Source of the DNA: RI-153 sp963721725
GTDB lineage: Bacteria; Chloroflexota; Anaerolineae; Caldilineales; Caldilineaceae
Length of the DNA: 64,000 bases
NCBI GenBank assembly: GCA_963721725.1
Contig: CAVRLX010000006.1
Location: 1 to 64,000 of the forward strand
Reading direction: 5' to 3'
In this document: positions 43,711 to 53,716 of the stretch, in pieces
How positions within the stretch are numbered: the stretch's first letter is position 1
How the letters are laid out: each line of letters begins with the position of its first letter
Notes under the pieces: model-generated
What the model saw: only the letters and a program-made list of their open reading frames with translations
Database searches by the model: none
What the model was told of the DNA's origin: nothing
Made by a program: the position numbers and the translations under genes

Positions 43711-44781
43711 ATGAGTACTGTCCATGACAGCGGCTACAAGCTGCTTTTCTCAAATCCCTATATCTTCCGTCAGCTGATGGAAACTTTTGTGGATCTGCCC
43801 TGGATCTCGCAATTGGACTATGCTCGGGCCGAGACCGTGGATAAATCTTTTATCTCGGATCATTACAAAGAGACTGAAAGCGATCTGCTCTATCGTGTAC
43901 CGTTATCAGAGGGGGCTGACCCAGAAATAGAGGCGGTCTATGTCTACGTGCTGTTAGAGTTCCAATCCACGGTGGATCGCTGGATGGCACTGCGTATGTT
44001 GAACTACGTCACTAATGTCTACATGGATTGGGTAAAAAACCGCCCAGTGGATGAACCAGCCGCCCGCAAGCTGCCGCCTATCTTGCCGATTTTGTTGTAT
44101 AATGGAGAGGCTCGCTGGACGGCCGCCGAGGAGATCGGCGATCTTATTGGCAGTGTCCCCGATCTGGGACGCTACGGTGTCCAGTTTAGCTATGTAAAAA
44201 TCGCTGAGAACGAATACACAGTGCAGGAACTGCGGGCCATTCGCAACATTGTTTCTACGCTCTTTCTGGCCGAGTCGCACTATGACATCGACTCACTCAT
44301 TGAAGAATTTCTTTCTCTCTTCGAGCGTGAGGAGAACAAGCAAGCGGTTTCGGTGTTGCTCAACTGGTTCCGGCAGTTGGCCGAACATGGCCGCATCGGA
44401 GCGCGCGATTATGAAGTGTTGGAAGATGTTTACCGGTCCAAAGAGGAGGTACATGGCATGTTAATCAAATCTCTTGCGGCAGAAAAAGAACGCCTTTACC
44501 AACAGATTCGGCAGGAAGTTTGGAAAGAAGGCATCGAGCAGGGCAGGGAAGAAGGCATCGAGCAGGGCAGGGAAGAAGGCATCGAGCAGGGCATCGAGCA
44601 GGGTATCGAGCAGGGCAGGGAAGAAGGCGAGTACCAGCGTGCGGTCAAGATTGCCATGGCAATGTATGAACGCGGCTTCCCAGTAGACGATATCGCCGAG
44701 ATCACAGCACTCTCTCTTGAAGATTTAGCCAAAATCCTCGTTCCCCCTATCCAAAATAAACCAACAGACGCTGCGGTGTAA
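43711..44781 (+). CDS. Rpn-type nuclease/transposase-like protein
   Basis: A 356-residue protein of the Rpn (YhgA) family, formerly annotated as transposase: DNA-cleaving PD-(D/E)xK proteins that promote recombination. The catalytic segments are ESDLLYRV and the E-x-Q motif in YVLLEFQSTVDRWMALRML. A coiled region (AEKERLYQQIRQEVW) leads to a run of (E)GIEQG(RE)-type repeats at about residues 275-310, then a short C-terminal domain. The repeat unit can change in number in this family. Mobility or selfish behaviour is inferred from family knowledge; no terminal repeats are seen. A bidirectional terminator follows. Confidence 0.85.
   Translation: MSTVHDSGYKLLFSNPYIFRQLMETFVDLPWISQLDYARAETVDKSFISDHYKETESDLLYRVPLSEGADPEIEAVYVYVLLEFQSTVDRWMALRMLNYVTNVYMDWVKNRPVDEPAARKLPPILPILLYNGEARWTAAEEIGDLIGSVPDLGRYGVQFSYVKIAENEYTVQELRAIRNIVSTLFLAESHYDIDSLIEEFLSLFEREENKQAVSVLLNWFRQLAEHGRIGARDYEVLEDVYRSKEEVHGMLIKSLAAEKERLYQQIRQEVWKEGIEQGREEGIEQGREEGIEQGIEQGIEQGREEGEYQRAVKIAMAMYERGFPVDDIAEITALSLEDLAKILVPPIQNKPTDAAV
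44529..44627 (+). repeat. 12/24-base coding tandem repeat (GIEQGREE)
   Basis: GGCATCGAGCAGGGCAGGGAAGAA is repeated in tandem with one shortened stretch (GGCATCGAGCAGGGTATCGAGCAG). All units keep the frame and encode EGIEQGRE-like peptide in the Rpn nuclease, so copy-number changes would alter length without breaking the protein. Confidence 0.85.
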
Positions 44782-44800
44782 CCTGTGTAGAGACATAACA

Positions 44801-44835
44801 AACACGCCCAGCGGGAGATTCCCGCTGGGCGTGTT
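44801..44835. terminator. Bidirectional terminator between Rpn nuclease and FAD oxidase genes
   Basis: Perfect 15-base arms (AACACGCCCAGCGGG and its complement) around AGATT, followed by TTTTCTTT on the plus strand and preceded by purine-rich sequence that gives U-rich RNA on the minus strand. It can serve both convergent genes. Confidence 0.85.
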
Positions 44836-44847
44836 TTCTTTACTATT

Positions 44848-47800
44848 TTATCGTAATGCTTTCTCCAACGCCTCTGCCATGTGAACAGCCTTGCGCTCGC
44901 TGAAATGGCCGATCTGCTGGCGGCAACTGACGCCGCTGGCAACGATGACCGTGTCGGCTGCGGCTTTGCGCACCGCGGGGAGCAGGCGATCTTCTGCAAT
45001 CTTCTGGCTGACCTCGTAATGGTCGCTCTCATACCCAAAGTCCCCGGCCATGCCACAGCAACCGCTGTTAATCGGCGAGACTTCATAGCCGGCGTGGGCC
45101 AGCGCAGCCAAGCTGGCTTCGTTGCCCACCAACGCCTTTTGGTGACAATGGCCGTGTAGCAGTGCCTTGCCCGGTTTCTCGCGCCAGATGCCCTCAAAGC
45201 CCCCGTTCATCACCTCTTTGATCATAAACTCCTCAAACGTGAGCGCTTGATTCGCCACCACGATGGCGCGCTCGCGGTCGCTTGCCAGCGAGAGGTATTC
45301 ATCGCGCAGGGTCAAAATGCAGCTTGGCTCGATGCCCACAATCGGGATGCCCGCCGCCGCCAGGGGAGCCAACAGCGCCACATTGTGATCGACCCACGCT
45401 TTGGCTTTGTCAGCCTGCCCGCCGGTGATCAGCGGACGGCCACAACAGGCGCGCCCTTCGGCCAAATGCACCGTGTAGCCAGCAGCCTCGAGCACGGCCA
45501 CGGCGGCTTTGGCCGGCCCCGTGTAGTTGAACTCGTGCCAGGTGTCGTGGAAAAGGACGACGGACGATGGACGATGGTCGGATAATAGGCCATTCGTCTT
45601 GCGTCCGTCGTCTTTCGTCTTTCGTCCTCTCCCGTGAAACCAATCACTGAAGCGCTGCGAGGCATATTGGGGCAACGTGCGCTCTGGATGCACGCCAATG
45701 CGCGCTTGCACCTGCTTGAAGAGCGGCGAACGGAGCACGCTATTCATCACAGGAACCAACGGCTGGGCGGTGCGATAGAGCAGTTCGTTGAGTTGGGGCA
45801 GCAGCCCCATCAGCCGATTAAAGAGAGGCAGCCCGTTGTGCCGGTAATAATGGACTGAATATTCCGCTTTGATCTTCGCCAGATCCACCGAAGATGGACA
45901 CTCGCTTTTACAGGCTTTGCAGCCCAGGCAAAGGTCCATGACGCTGTGCATCTCTGGCGTGTAAAGCTCCTCTGGCGGGATGCGCCCGGCCAAGGCATTG
46001 CGCAGCGCATTGGCGCGACCACGTGTCGTGTCGTGCTCGTCACGGGTTGCCATGTAGCTGGGACACATAGTCCCCGTGTCCAGTTTGCGGCAGACGCCGG
46101 CGCCGTTGCACATTTCAATGGCCTGGGCATAGCTGCCATCTTCGCGCCAATCAAAAACTGTTTGCAGTTCAATCGTCTCGTAGTGCGGGCCAAAACGCAG
46201 GTTTTCGGTGAGCGGCGGCGCGTCCACAATTTTGCCGGGATTCATACGGTTATCGGCGTCAAAGACCCGCTTCACAGCGCGCAACGCCTCGTAGAGTTCC
46301 GGGCCGAAGAGTTGCGGATGCAGCGCGCTGCGCGCCAGACCGTCGCCATGTTCACCGCTCATGGTGCCGCCAAATTTCAGGGCCACATCGCAGGCATATT
46401 CGCCCATGGCTTGCAGCGTTGCTACCCCCGCCGCCTGTTTAATGTTGACCATTGGCCGCACGTGCAAACAGCCCGCCGAGGCATGAGCATAGACCGCCAC
46501 ACCGTGGATATCCGGGGCCGCTTTGCAGAAATCGAGGATCTCACTCAGATATTTGTCCAACTGTTCCGGCGGCACCGAGACATCCTCGATGCCGGGCACA
46601 GGCTTGAAATCGCCGCGCTGACTCGTGAGAATGTTCAGCCCAGCCTTGCGCACAGACCAGACGTCGGCCTGGCCCAAGGGATCGAGAATCGAGACAACGG
46701 CGCCCTTCCAACCCCGCCGCCATAGGTGCTCTTTCAGCGCGGCCAGCCGTTTTTCTACTTCGGCCTCGCTGTCGCCGTAGTATTCCACCAGCAACACGGC
46801 GGCGGGATCGCCCTCGACAAAGTGCAGCTTTTTGGCCCATTCTGGCTGCACGCGCGCCAGATCCATCAACATCTTGTCCAACAGTTCGGCGGCGCTGGGT
46901 TCCGTCTCCAACACGTCGGAGACCGCCGCGCACGAATCCAAAAGGCGATCAAAATGCACCACGGCCAGCCCTGTGCGCTTGGGCCGAGGAACCAGTTGCA
47001 GCGTGGCATCGGTGATCATCGCCAGCGTGCCTTCGCTGCCGGTGATCAACTGGGCCAGGTTAAAGCGGTCCAAGCCGTACGGGATCGGCCACGGCGGGGC
47101 GGAAGCGGCTGTCAAAACTTAGGCCGCCACGTTGGGAGGCAGGCAGCAGCGGCGCGGCCAGCCGGTCCAGGTTATAGCCCGATGCACGCCGCCAATGGCG
47201 CGGCCAGCGTTCCAAAATTTTGGGTGTGGCCCCGCGCACAAGCTCGGGAATCTCCCGGTAGATCTGCGCGGCCAGGGAATCGCCCCGCCCCAACGCCGCC
47301 AAATCTGCGGGAGCGACAGGGCCAAAGCGCGCCGTGGAGCCATCGACCAAAATCACGCCAGTTTCGATGACGTTGTCGGCCATCATGCCATAGAGAATGC
47401 TGTGGCTGCCCGTGGCGTTGTTGCCAACCGAGCCGCCAATCGTGGCGCGCTCGGCGCTGGCTGGGTCGGGACCAAGCATGAGTTTGAGCGGGGCCAGCGT
47501 GCGGTTGAGCGTGCCCACCGTCATGCCGGGCTGCACTTTTACAGTGCGCGCTTCTTCGTCCACGCCGATAATGCGATCCATGTATTTGCTGGTGTCGATC
47601 ACAAGGGCAGGCCCCACGGCTTGCCCGGCCAGCGAACTGCCGCCGCCACGTGGCAAAACGGGTACGCCAAAGCGAGCGGCAATCTCGAGCGCGGCGATCA
47701 TGTCTTCGGTGTGGCGCGGGATCACCACGCCGATGGGTTGGATTTGATAGAGGCTGGCGTCGGTGCTGTAGAGCATCCGACTGTAGCCGTCAAAGCGGAC

Positions 47801-47917
47801 TTCTCCTTGGATATCGTGTTCCAGAGCGGCAACGAGATCAACGGTTTCACGGGCAACGCCCCGGAAATCACCCTGGGTCAGTGTTGCGCGCGAAGGGACT
47901 TTCATGTGGACTGTCAT
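44848..47917 (-). CDS. FAD-linked oxidase/Fe-S/CCG-domain dehydrogenase (frameshifted)
   Basis: A protein of about 1,020 residues of the D-lactate/glycolate dehydrogenase type. The FAD domain has PVLPRGGGSSLAGQAVG and ATIGGSVGNNATG. A FAD-oxidase C-terminal domain includes GTMSGEHGDGLARS. A ferredoxin-like region has CNGAGVCRKLDTGTMCP and CLGCKACKSECP, each with the four-Cys pattern for a 4Fe-4S cluster. Two CCG domains follow (CCGRPLI and CCGMAGDFGYE). The start may be 47917 or 47905; neither has a good ribosome site. A frame break near 47090-47103 splits the FAD domain: after DSRFRPA the family sequence (GLDRFNLAQLITGSEGTL) is in another frame. A repeat at 45551-45630 adds an in-frame linker. 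Confidence 0.87.
45551..45630. repeat. In-frame palindromic repeat insertion in FAD oxidase gene
   Basis: Contains GACGACGGACG and CGTCCGTCGTC arms plus TCTTTCGTCTTTCGTCCT. It encodes the linker between the Fe-S domain and the first CCG domain and keeps the frame. Similar GGACGA-rich palindrome lies at 36492-36531. Confidence 0.6.
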
Positions 47918-48024
47918 TTTGGTTTCGCCCTCGGGTTGCGCTATACTTTTTGTAGCGATGAGTACACTGTTTTCGGCAAAAATCAGATAGAGTGTGGCTG
48001 TCGCCTGTTGGTAAATAAATTCAA

Positions 48025-48030
48025 TATAAT
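48025..48030 (+). promoter_or_regulatory. TATAAT before the glutaredoxin gene
   Basis: TATAAT at 48025-48030 lies 17 bases upstream of the ATG at 48048, giving a very short leader. A GAGGAAACG ribosome site follows. No convincing -35 hexamer was found. Confidence 0.35.
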
Positions 48031-48047
48031 AGAGGAAACGAGATACG

Positions 48048-48320
48048 ATGAACCATAACGCAAACGCAAATAGCCCGCAAATTAAGATGTATACCACAGA
48101 GTGGTGCCCTGATTGCTGGCGGGCCAAAAAAGTGATGGAATCCATGAAAGTCTCTTTTGAGGAGATTAACATTGGCAACGACCCCGACGCCGTGGAATTG
48201 GTCGAACGGCTCAACAATGGTAGCCGCTCTGTTCCCACGATTGTCTTCCCCGATGGCAGCATTCTTACCGAACCATCTACCACGCAGCTAGTGGGGAAGA
48301 TCAACAGTTTGGTCAGCTAG
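48048..48320 (+). CDS. Glutaredoxin-like thiol oxidoreductase
   Basis: A 90-residue thioredoxin-fold protein with active-site TEWCPDCWRA, a CxxC that reduces disulfides or mixed disulfides. The cis-Pro strand SVPTIVFPDGS and a short C-terminal helix complete the fold. The CPDC sequence and small size resemble mycoredoxin/NrdH-like glutaredoxins used with low-molecular thiols. It is divergent from the FAD oxidase gene and ends in a hairpin. The reducing partner is unknown. Confidence 0.85.
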   Translation: MNHNANANSPQIKMYTTEWCPDCWRAKKVMESMKVSFEEINIGNDPDAVELVERLNNGSRSVPTIVFPDGSILTEPSTTQLVGKINSLVS

Positions 48321-48341
48321 TTTGCGCGTGGGAAGCACTCC

Positions 48342-48370
48342 AAAGGTCGTGTCCTGTACACGGCCTTTTT
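48342..48370 (+). terminator. Terminator after the glutaredoxin gene
   Basis: A 10-pair stem (AAAGGTCGTG with CACGGCCTTT, one G-U) around a 7-base loop, ending in TTTTTTG. It lies 22 bases after the stop. Confidence 0.8.
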
Positions 48371-48391
48371 TGATCCTATTTTTTTGAGCAT

Positions 48392-49773
48392 TCAGTTTTT
48401 CTCGGCAATCCGCAGCCAGAGCGGAGATGTGGGGCAGGTAGAACCGCGGAAGCCATAGCCGAGTTCGGCCTCTGTTGTACGCGTGATGTCAAAGCGGGTG
48501 GCGGTCATGGCGAAAGCCAGCACCATTTCCATGAGGGCGAAGTTGTTGCCCAAGCAGACACGCGGCCCGGTGATGAAGGGAATATAGGCCGATTTTGGGC
48601 GGTCGGACATGGCATCGGGGCGGAAGCGCTCTGGATCAAAGCGTTCGGGATCGATCCATACGGCGGGGTGGCGATGGGTGAGAAAGGGCACCAGCATCAC
48701 AATTGCCCCGGCAGGGATGGGATAGCCGCCGATGATGTCGTCGGCCACGGTTTGCCGCCCCAGCAGCGCCGTAGGCGGATAGAGGCGTAGCACTTCGTCT
48801 ACGACCCTGCGCGTGTAGGTGAGGTTGTGGAGATCGGCCACGGTGGGCGCACGCCCGCCCAGGACTGTCTCCACTTCGGCGGCCAGTTGCGCCATCACCT
48901 GTGGATGGCGCGAGAGCAGATACCAGCCCCAGGTGAGACTGCGCGCTGTGGTCTCAAAGCCAGCCAGGAAGAGCGTGACCACTTCATCGCGCACCTGTTT
49001 TTCGCTCATGGGTGCGCCGGTTTCGTCATCACGGGCCTGGAGCAAGCACCGAGAGCAGGCTATTTTCGCCGGGACGCGCTGCGGCTCAGCGGCGATCTGG
49101 TTGTGCACAAAGGTGTCGATCAAGGCCAGATCGCGCTGAAAGCGGCGATGGGCGGGCAGCGGCCATGTCATGGGCAGCGCCAGCGCGCTCATGGTGCGGG
49201 CGGTGACAAAGGCAAAGGCGGCATGGAAGGCATCGCTGACTTCGCGCGCTGCCTGTCCCAGATCCACGCCAAAGATGGCCTTGCTGATAATGCTCATGGT
49301 GAGGTGGGCCATTTCGTCGTCCATGTGCAGCGGTCGAACCGCTACGCGCGGCGCTTTGCCAGCGCGCCAGCATGGCTTCCACGGTTTCCACCATCATGGG
49401 ATAGAAACTGCCCAATCGAACGCGGCGTAAAGGCAGGCTGCATCAGCCGCCGCTGTCGCCGCCACAGATCGCCGTCACTGGTCACCAAGCCCTGGCCCAC
49501 CAGCAGGCGAAAGCCGGTATAGCCGTTGCCTTTAATATAATTGTCGGCATTTTTCACCAGCACATGATGCACGTTCTCTGGGTCGGCGACCACATAAATG
49601 TGGAGCGGCCCCAGTTTGACATGCGCCATGTCGCCATATTCACGCCAGAGATCCATAAAGTGAAAAAGGATGTTTTTGTCGCCGCCAAAGCGCAGCACAT
49701 TGCCGATGAGGGGCAAGGGTGACGGGCCAGGCGCGTGCATGGTAAGTGTGTGATCCAAAGGGTGTGTGGTCAT
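48392..49773 (-). CDS. Cytochrome P450 (two frameshifts)
   Basis: A P450 of about 460 residues. The haem-binding motif FITGPRVCLGNNFA holds the axial Cys; the I-helix oxygen-binding segment is LFLAGFETTARS, and the K-helix ExxR is in EVLRLYPP. The N-terminus (PGPSPLPLIGNVLRFGG) is the typical proline-rich hinge. No signal or anchor; soluble form likely. Two frame breaks disrupt the middle: an extra G near 49410-49413, after TPRSIGQF, and an extra A near 49355-49357, before RPLHMDDEMAHLT. Removing both gives a normal family sequence. The ATG at 49773 gives the usual N-terminus. The monooxygenase substrate and electron partner are unknown. Confidence 0.85.
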
Positions 49774-49880
49774 AGGGTTGCCAAAGGTTAGATGCGGGGG
49801 TGCAGGGGGAGGCATCCCAACGTGGAAGTGATGCTTCTTTGTACATCGGGTGGGGATGTTTGTGCAAGGGGAGGGGATGC

Positions 49881-49923
49881 GTGATGCGTGTTGCGTGAAG
49901 AGTTGACACACAACACGCATCAC
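49881..49923. repeat. Short intergenic palindrome
   Basis: Arms GTGATGCGTGTTG and CAACACGCATCAC, with the core GCGTGAAGAGTTGACACA. It lies upstream of the P450 gene. It may carry promoter or repeat function. Confidence 0.5.
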
Positions 49924-49972
49924 GTATCGAATTACTAGACAGACAATCCGTTACCACTCATAAATTCGTCTG

Positions 49973-50520
49973 TTGACAGCCCAAAACCGTCGTGCTATAG
50001 ATCTTCTTGTGCCATTGGCTGCCCGCCGATGCCAGCCATTGTCCCCGATGCGGGGAGTGCTCTACGACTACAACCGCTTCATGTTCGTGCGCGGCAACCC
50101 GCTCAGGTACACCGACCCCAGTGGGCACGAACCATGCACCACCGACTTCTGCTGGCGTAATCGCTGGTACAACGCCCACGGCTACTTCTGGAACCCAGCG
50201 ACAGGTCACTGGTCACAGCCAGGCATGCCCATGTTCGCTGACGACGACATCGTGGCCACTGTACTGCATGAAGCTGGAATTGCATTTGATACGGAATCGC
50301 CCTGGCAATTTCACCATCTCGAGGCCATTGGCAGAGGCGTCTGGGGCGCTCTACCTGGATACCAGTCTGGCCGCTACCTGTCCACTTCAGCAGCAATGAA
50401 TTTGGCTTTGTCAGTAGTTCCACGACCGTCCATGAACTGGCGCAGATTGGGACCGCCATGACCAACTATGCCGCATGCCTACCCCGGCTGCTGGGATCAG
50501 AATCAAGGGTGCAACAAGAT
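49973..50520 (+). pseudogene. Rhs-type C-terminal core and tip remnant
   Basis: The sequence DYNRFMFVRGNPLRYTDPSG followed by HEP matches the conserved end of Rhs/YD-repeat core shells, after which variable toxin tips begin. Just upstream, IVPDAG (the core PDTLVPD-type motif) lies in a different frame. The tip reads RNRWYNAHGYFWNPATGHW and continues to about 50400, where the better frame changes again (NEFGFVSSSTTVHELAQIG). There is no start codon or N-terminal core, so it is a decayed orphan fragment. The tip toxin activity is not recognisable. Confidence 0.65.
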
Positions 50521-50585
50521 CCGCTCAAATTGATTTGCAGGTTATGATAGGAGGGGCACTTAAAACTTAGCCCTAGGTAGTATCA

Positions 50586-50618
50586 CAGGGTTCGGCGAAG
50601 CACCGAACCCTGTTTTTG
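50586..50618 (+). terminator. Rho-independent terminator after the Rhs remnant
   Basis: Perfect 10-base stem (CAGGGTTCGG with CCGAACCCTG), 7-base loop, followed by TTTTTGA. It separates the Rhs remnant from the lipoprotein gene. Confidence 0.85.
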
Positions 50619-50662
50619 ATAGAAGTACTGTTTACGTTTGGATAGGGGATTCATGTTAGGAG

Positions 50663-51127
50663 ATGAAAATGTTTGTGAAGAGATTTCTACTAGTGGCTAT
50701 TGTACAATTGTGGTTAGCTGCTTGTATACCAGTTCAAAGAACAGAGTTACCAAGAATAGAGTTAGATTGCAACTCCATGCTTGCTGCGCCTATGAACACT
50801 CTAGTTGGGCAAGAAGTCGGACAGCAGCAACTTATTAGGATGATTGAAGAAGCGTATAGCATTCCTGAGGATCAGCTAGAGGTGCACAATTTTCGTGACT
50901 ACGAGTTTTGGACAGGTGGCGATGTATGGGAAGTCCAATGGGATAAACTGGGGGTCAACTACGAGGTCTCAGTTGAGGACAATATTACGTACCGAATAGA
51001 TGTTCGCTATCAGGAGCAGTCAGCCCCGTCAGCCAAACGAATAGTTGAATGTCTAGGAGAAGTGCCGCAACATTACATTGCAGTATATCAGGTTGAAGTA
51101 CCAGCCACTGGTCTTAATTCAAGTTAG
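50663..51127 (+). CDS. Small lipoprotein, unknown; possible Rhs immunity partner
   Basis: A 154-residue predicted lipoprotein: a hydrophobic N-terminus and lipobox LAACIPV. The mature part has a strand-rich fold with FWTGGDVWEVQWDKLGVNYE. Base composition is distinctly richer in A and T than in neighbouring genes, which suggests transfer. It directly follows the Rhs tip remnant and a terminator. Small lipoproteins beside orphan Rhs tips are often immunity proteins, so that is a reasonable inference, but no homology supports it here. The start ATG at 50663 has a nearby GGATTCATGTTAGGAG site. Confidence 0.5.
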   Translation: MKMFVKRFLLVAIVQLWLAACIPVQRTELPRIELDCNSMLAAPMNTLVGQEVGQQQLIRMIEEAYSIPEDQLEVHNFRDYEFWTGGDVWEVQWDKLGVNYEVSVEDNITYRIDVRYQEQSAPSAKRIVECLGEVPQHYIAVYQVEVPATGLNSS

Positions 51128-51153
51128 GGCCGCCATTAAAGTAGGGGCACGAA

Positions 51154-51615
51154 GTGGGCGGTAAGAACGCTCTGGTTCTCCTAAAATTCAAGGGTCCGCC
51201 CATTGTGCCATTCATTATGTATAAAGTTCAAATGTTTACTCTTGTTGTTCAGAAATTACATATTGAGGCTAGCTCCCAGCAAATCTTCAGAGGAGTTATG
51301 GTTGTTTCATTGATCGTAATGAGAACAGAGACTCAACGTATGCTGATTGGCAGTCTACTAGCTGGACATCTGTTGGCCGAAATTGTGTACGAGATGGTTG
51401 TGCGCAGGCAATTTCCTTTTTCAAAAAGTTGATAAGACCCCTGGTGTCCCAGATAAAATAAATGATTTGTCCTTGCGTGTACATTACCTATGTTCGTTCT
51501 AGCTACTCCCACGCTGGGCACATTTCTTGCGCCGGATACGCTCGTGCCTGATGCGGGGGTGCTGACCCCCAAGGTCCAGACAGAAGATGTTCTGTCTGGG
51601 CTTGATTTAGAGTAG
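51154..51615 (+). pseudogene. Second Rhs-related remnant region
   Basis: From 51280 to 51460 one frame reads SYGCFIDRNENRDSTYADWQ and WTSVGRNCVRDGCAQAISFF, which has the look of a real toxin-tip or immunity fragment but lacks a start. At 51491-51615 another frame reads ATPTLGTFLAPDTLVPDAG, the conserved Rhs core motif, and then stops. Together they mark a broken second Rhs copy. A weak hairpin at 51575-51598 may end it. Confidence 0.5.
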
Positions 51616-51906
51616 TCACCTTTCTCGATAGATCCTCAGGTGTCCGCACAAAAAACAGATTGTCAAACAGACACTCTCCAATTCGGTCATTTCCCCAATC
51701 TGGTGTATACTAATTCGGTTGGCCTTCACGCACAGGGTGAGAAATTGCCCTGGACGTTGAATTTATCCAATGGGACCTGGCCTGACCGGTCGGGTTTTTG
51801 TTGCCACAGATTGACTCATGCTTGCGGGGAGAGTCTTCTGACTGGGCAACCGGGGACGCTCGTTGTGAGTTGTCTTATCTCTCTAGCCACCGCAAGCAGG
51901 AGTCTT

Positions 51907-53577
51907 ATGAATACTCAATTTTCCGAATTGGGTCTGCACCCGCAATTGGTGCAGGCTGTCACAGAACAAGGGTACGAAACCCCCACGCCGATCCAGACGG
52001 CCATGATCCCGGTTATGCTCGGCGGTCAGGACGTTGTCGGCCAGGCCCAGACGGGCACAGGCAAGACCGCAGCCTTCGCGCTGCCGATTTTGCACAATCT
52101 TGACCCCCAGGCAGGCCACATCCAGAGTTTGATTCTGGCCCCCACGCGCGAACTCGCCATGCAGGTTGCAGAATCATTTTATACCTACGGCAAACACATG
52201 GGCGTCCAGGTGCTGGCCGTCTATGGCGGACAGCCCTACGGTCGCCAGATCAGCCGCTTACAGCGCGGTGTAGATATTGTGGTGGGCACGCCGGGCCGTT
52301 TGATTGACCTTATGGAGCGTAAATCTCTAGACTTGAGCCGGGTACGCACCGTAGTGTTGGATGAAGCCGACGAGATGCTAAGCATGGGCTTCATCGAGGA
52401 CATTGAAACCATCCTCAGAGCGACACCGGGGGATCGCCAAACGGCGCTCTTCTCGGCCACGCTGCCGCCGGAGATCCGCACCCTTGCCAACCGCTACCTG
52501 CGCGATCCGCAGTCGATTAGCGCTGGTTCCAAGCAACGCACCGTGGATGCCATTGAAGAGCGCTACTATCTTGTCAACGAACAGGACAAGCTGGCGGCGC
52601 TGACCCGTGTCTTTGAGGTGGAGGATATCCGCAGTGCGCTGATCTTCGCCCGCACGCGTGCAGGCACAGGCGAATTGGCTGGCGAGTTGACATCGCGCGG
52701 TTTCCCGGCAGAGATGATCAACGGCGATCTGGCCCAGGATGCGCGTGAACAGGTGTTGGGCCGCTTCCGCAGTGGACAGATCACCGTGTTGGTTGCCACG
52801 GATGTGGCCGCCCGCGGGCTGGACATTGACAACATTTCGCATGTCTTTAACTTTGATCTGCCGCGTGACCCCGAAGCCTATGTGCATCGGATTGGGCGCA
52901 CAGGCCGCGCCGGACGCGATGGCATCGCCATTTCGCTGGTTACGCCCAAAGAGAACTGGATGCGAGGGCGTATTGAGGGCTATACCAAGCGCCCGATGAC
53001 GCTGATGACGCTGCCCACGGTGGAAGAGATCGAAGCCTTCCGCGCGGCGCAATTGCAAGAAAAGCTAGAAATCTGGCTACGCCGTGGCCGCAGCCGCACC
53101 GAACGTGCCCTGGCCGAAACGCTGGTGGCCGCCGGGCACGATGCGCTGGACGTGGCCGCTGCTGCTTTGAAGATGGCACGCAGCGAAGAGAAACAGCGTC
53201 CGATTGCGCCGATTAGCGAAGTGCAGAGCGAGCGCCCGCGCACCTCTCATCGCCGCGATTCGCGTGATCGCAATGACCGCAGCAGCAATAGCAACAATAG
53301 CAGCAACAGCAAGTCGCAGCGCTGGTCTACAGATTCCCACGAAAAGGGGATGGTGCGGCTGCTGCTCAACGCTGGCAAGACCCAGGGCATCCGCCCCAGC
53401 GAGATTGTCAGCACGATTGCACGCAGCGCCGACATTCCTGGCAACGTGCTGGGCGCGATTAACATCCGCCCGGAACAGACCTATGTTGACGTGCCAGAGC
53501 AATATGTGAAACAGGTGTTGGCACAGAATGGCAAATTGCGCATCCGCCGCCAGCCCGTGTCGGTTGAGCGTGCATAG
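51907..53577 (+). CDS. DEAD-box RNA helicase
   Basis: A 556-residue RNA helicase of the DeaD/CsdA type, acting on RNA folding and ribosome assembly. The Q motif and IQTAMIP lead to Walker A AQTGTGKT (47-54), PTREL, GTPGRLIDL, VLDEADEML, SAT, and helicase C-terminal RGLDI and HRIGRTGRAGRDG. Beyond residue 400 are a DEAD-box C-terminal region, an Arg/Ser/Asn-rich tail (about 445-475) and a terminal domain of about 75 residues (GMVRLLLNAGKTQGIRPSEIVSTIA), similar to the DbpA-type RNA-binding domain of DeaD. The start at 51907 follows GCAGGAG. A leader of about 290 bases precedes it, as in cold-regulated helicases, though no cold-shock motif is claimed. Confidence 0.92.
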   Translation: MNTQFSELGLHPQLVQAVTEQGYETPTPIQTAMIPVMLGGQDVVGQAQTGTGKTAAFALPILHNLDPQAGHIQSLILAPTRELAMQVAESFYTYGKHMGVQVLAVYGGQPYGRQISRLQRGVDIVVGTPGRLIDLMERKSLDLSRVRTVVLDEADEMLSMGFIEDIETILRATPGDRQTALFSATLPPEIRTLANRYLRDPQSISAGSKQRTVDAIEERYYLVNEQDKLAALTRVFEVEDIRSALIFARTRAGTGELAGELTSRGFPAEMINGDLAQDAREQVLGRFRSGQITVLVATDVAARGLDIDNISHVFNFDLPRDPEAYVHRIGRTGRAGRDGIAISLVTPKENWMRGRIEGYTKRPMTLMTLPTVEEIEAFRAAQLQEKLEIWLRRGRSRTERALAETLVAAGHDALDVAAAALKMARSEEKQRPIAPISEVQSERPRTSHRRDSRDRNDRSSNSNNSSNSKSQRWSTDSHEKGMVRLLLNAGKTQGIRPSEIVSTIARSADIPGNVLGAINIRPEQTYVDVPEQYVKQVLAQNGKLRIRRQPVSVERA

Positions 53578-53633
53578 AATAAATAGGCGCTGAAATTTCA
53601 GCACGCTGGTTTGTAAAGCTATAGTTTGTAAAC

Positions 53634-53701
53634 ATAGTGGGTATTGGGCATTGGAAAAGAGCGTTCAAATCGCTCGTTCTCCAATGCCCAATACCCACTA
53701 T
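53634..53701. terminator. Long palindrome between helicase and hydrolase genes
   Basis: Arms of 22 bases (ATAGTGGGTATTGGGCATTGGA and its complement) around an inner GAGCG...CGCTC hairpin. The two flanking genes converge here, so it can end both. Confidence 0.7.
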
Positions 53702-53716
53702 CTATTTCCACGTATG

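Noticed and set aside
51154..51432. Plus-strand 92-residue frame as a real gene
   Set aside because: Codon and residue composition look random, and a different frame in the same DNA has a better protein-like stretch.
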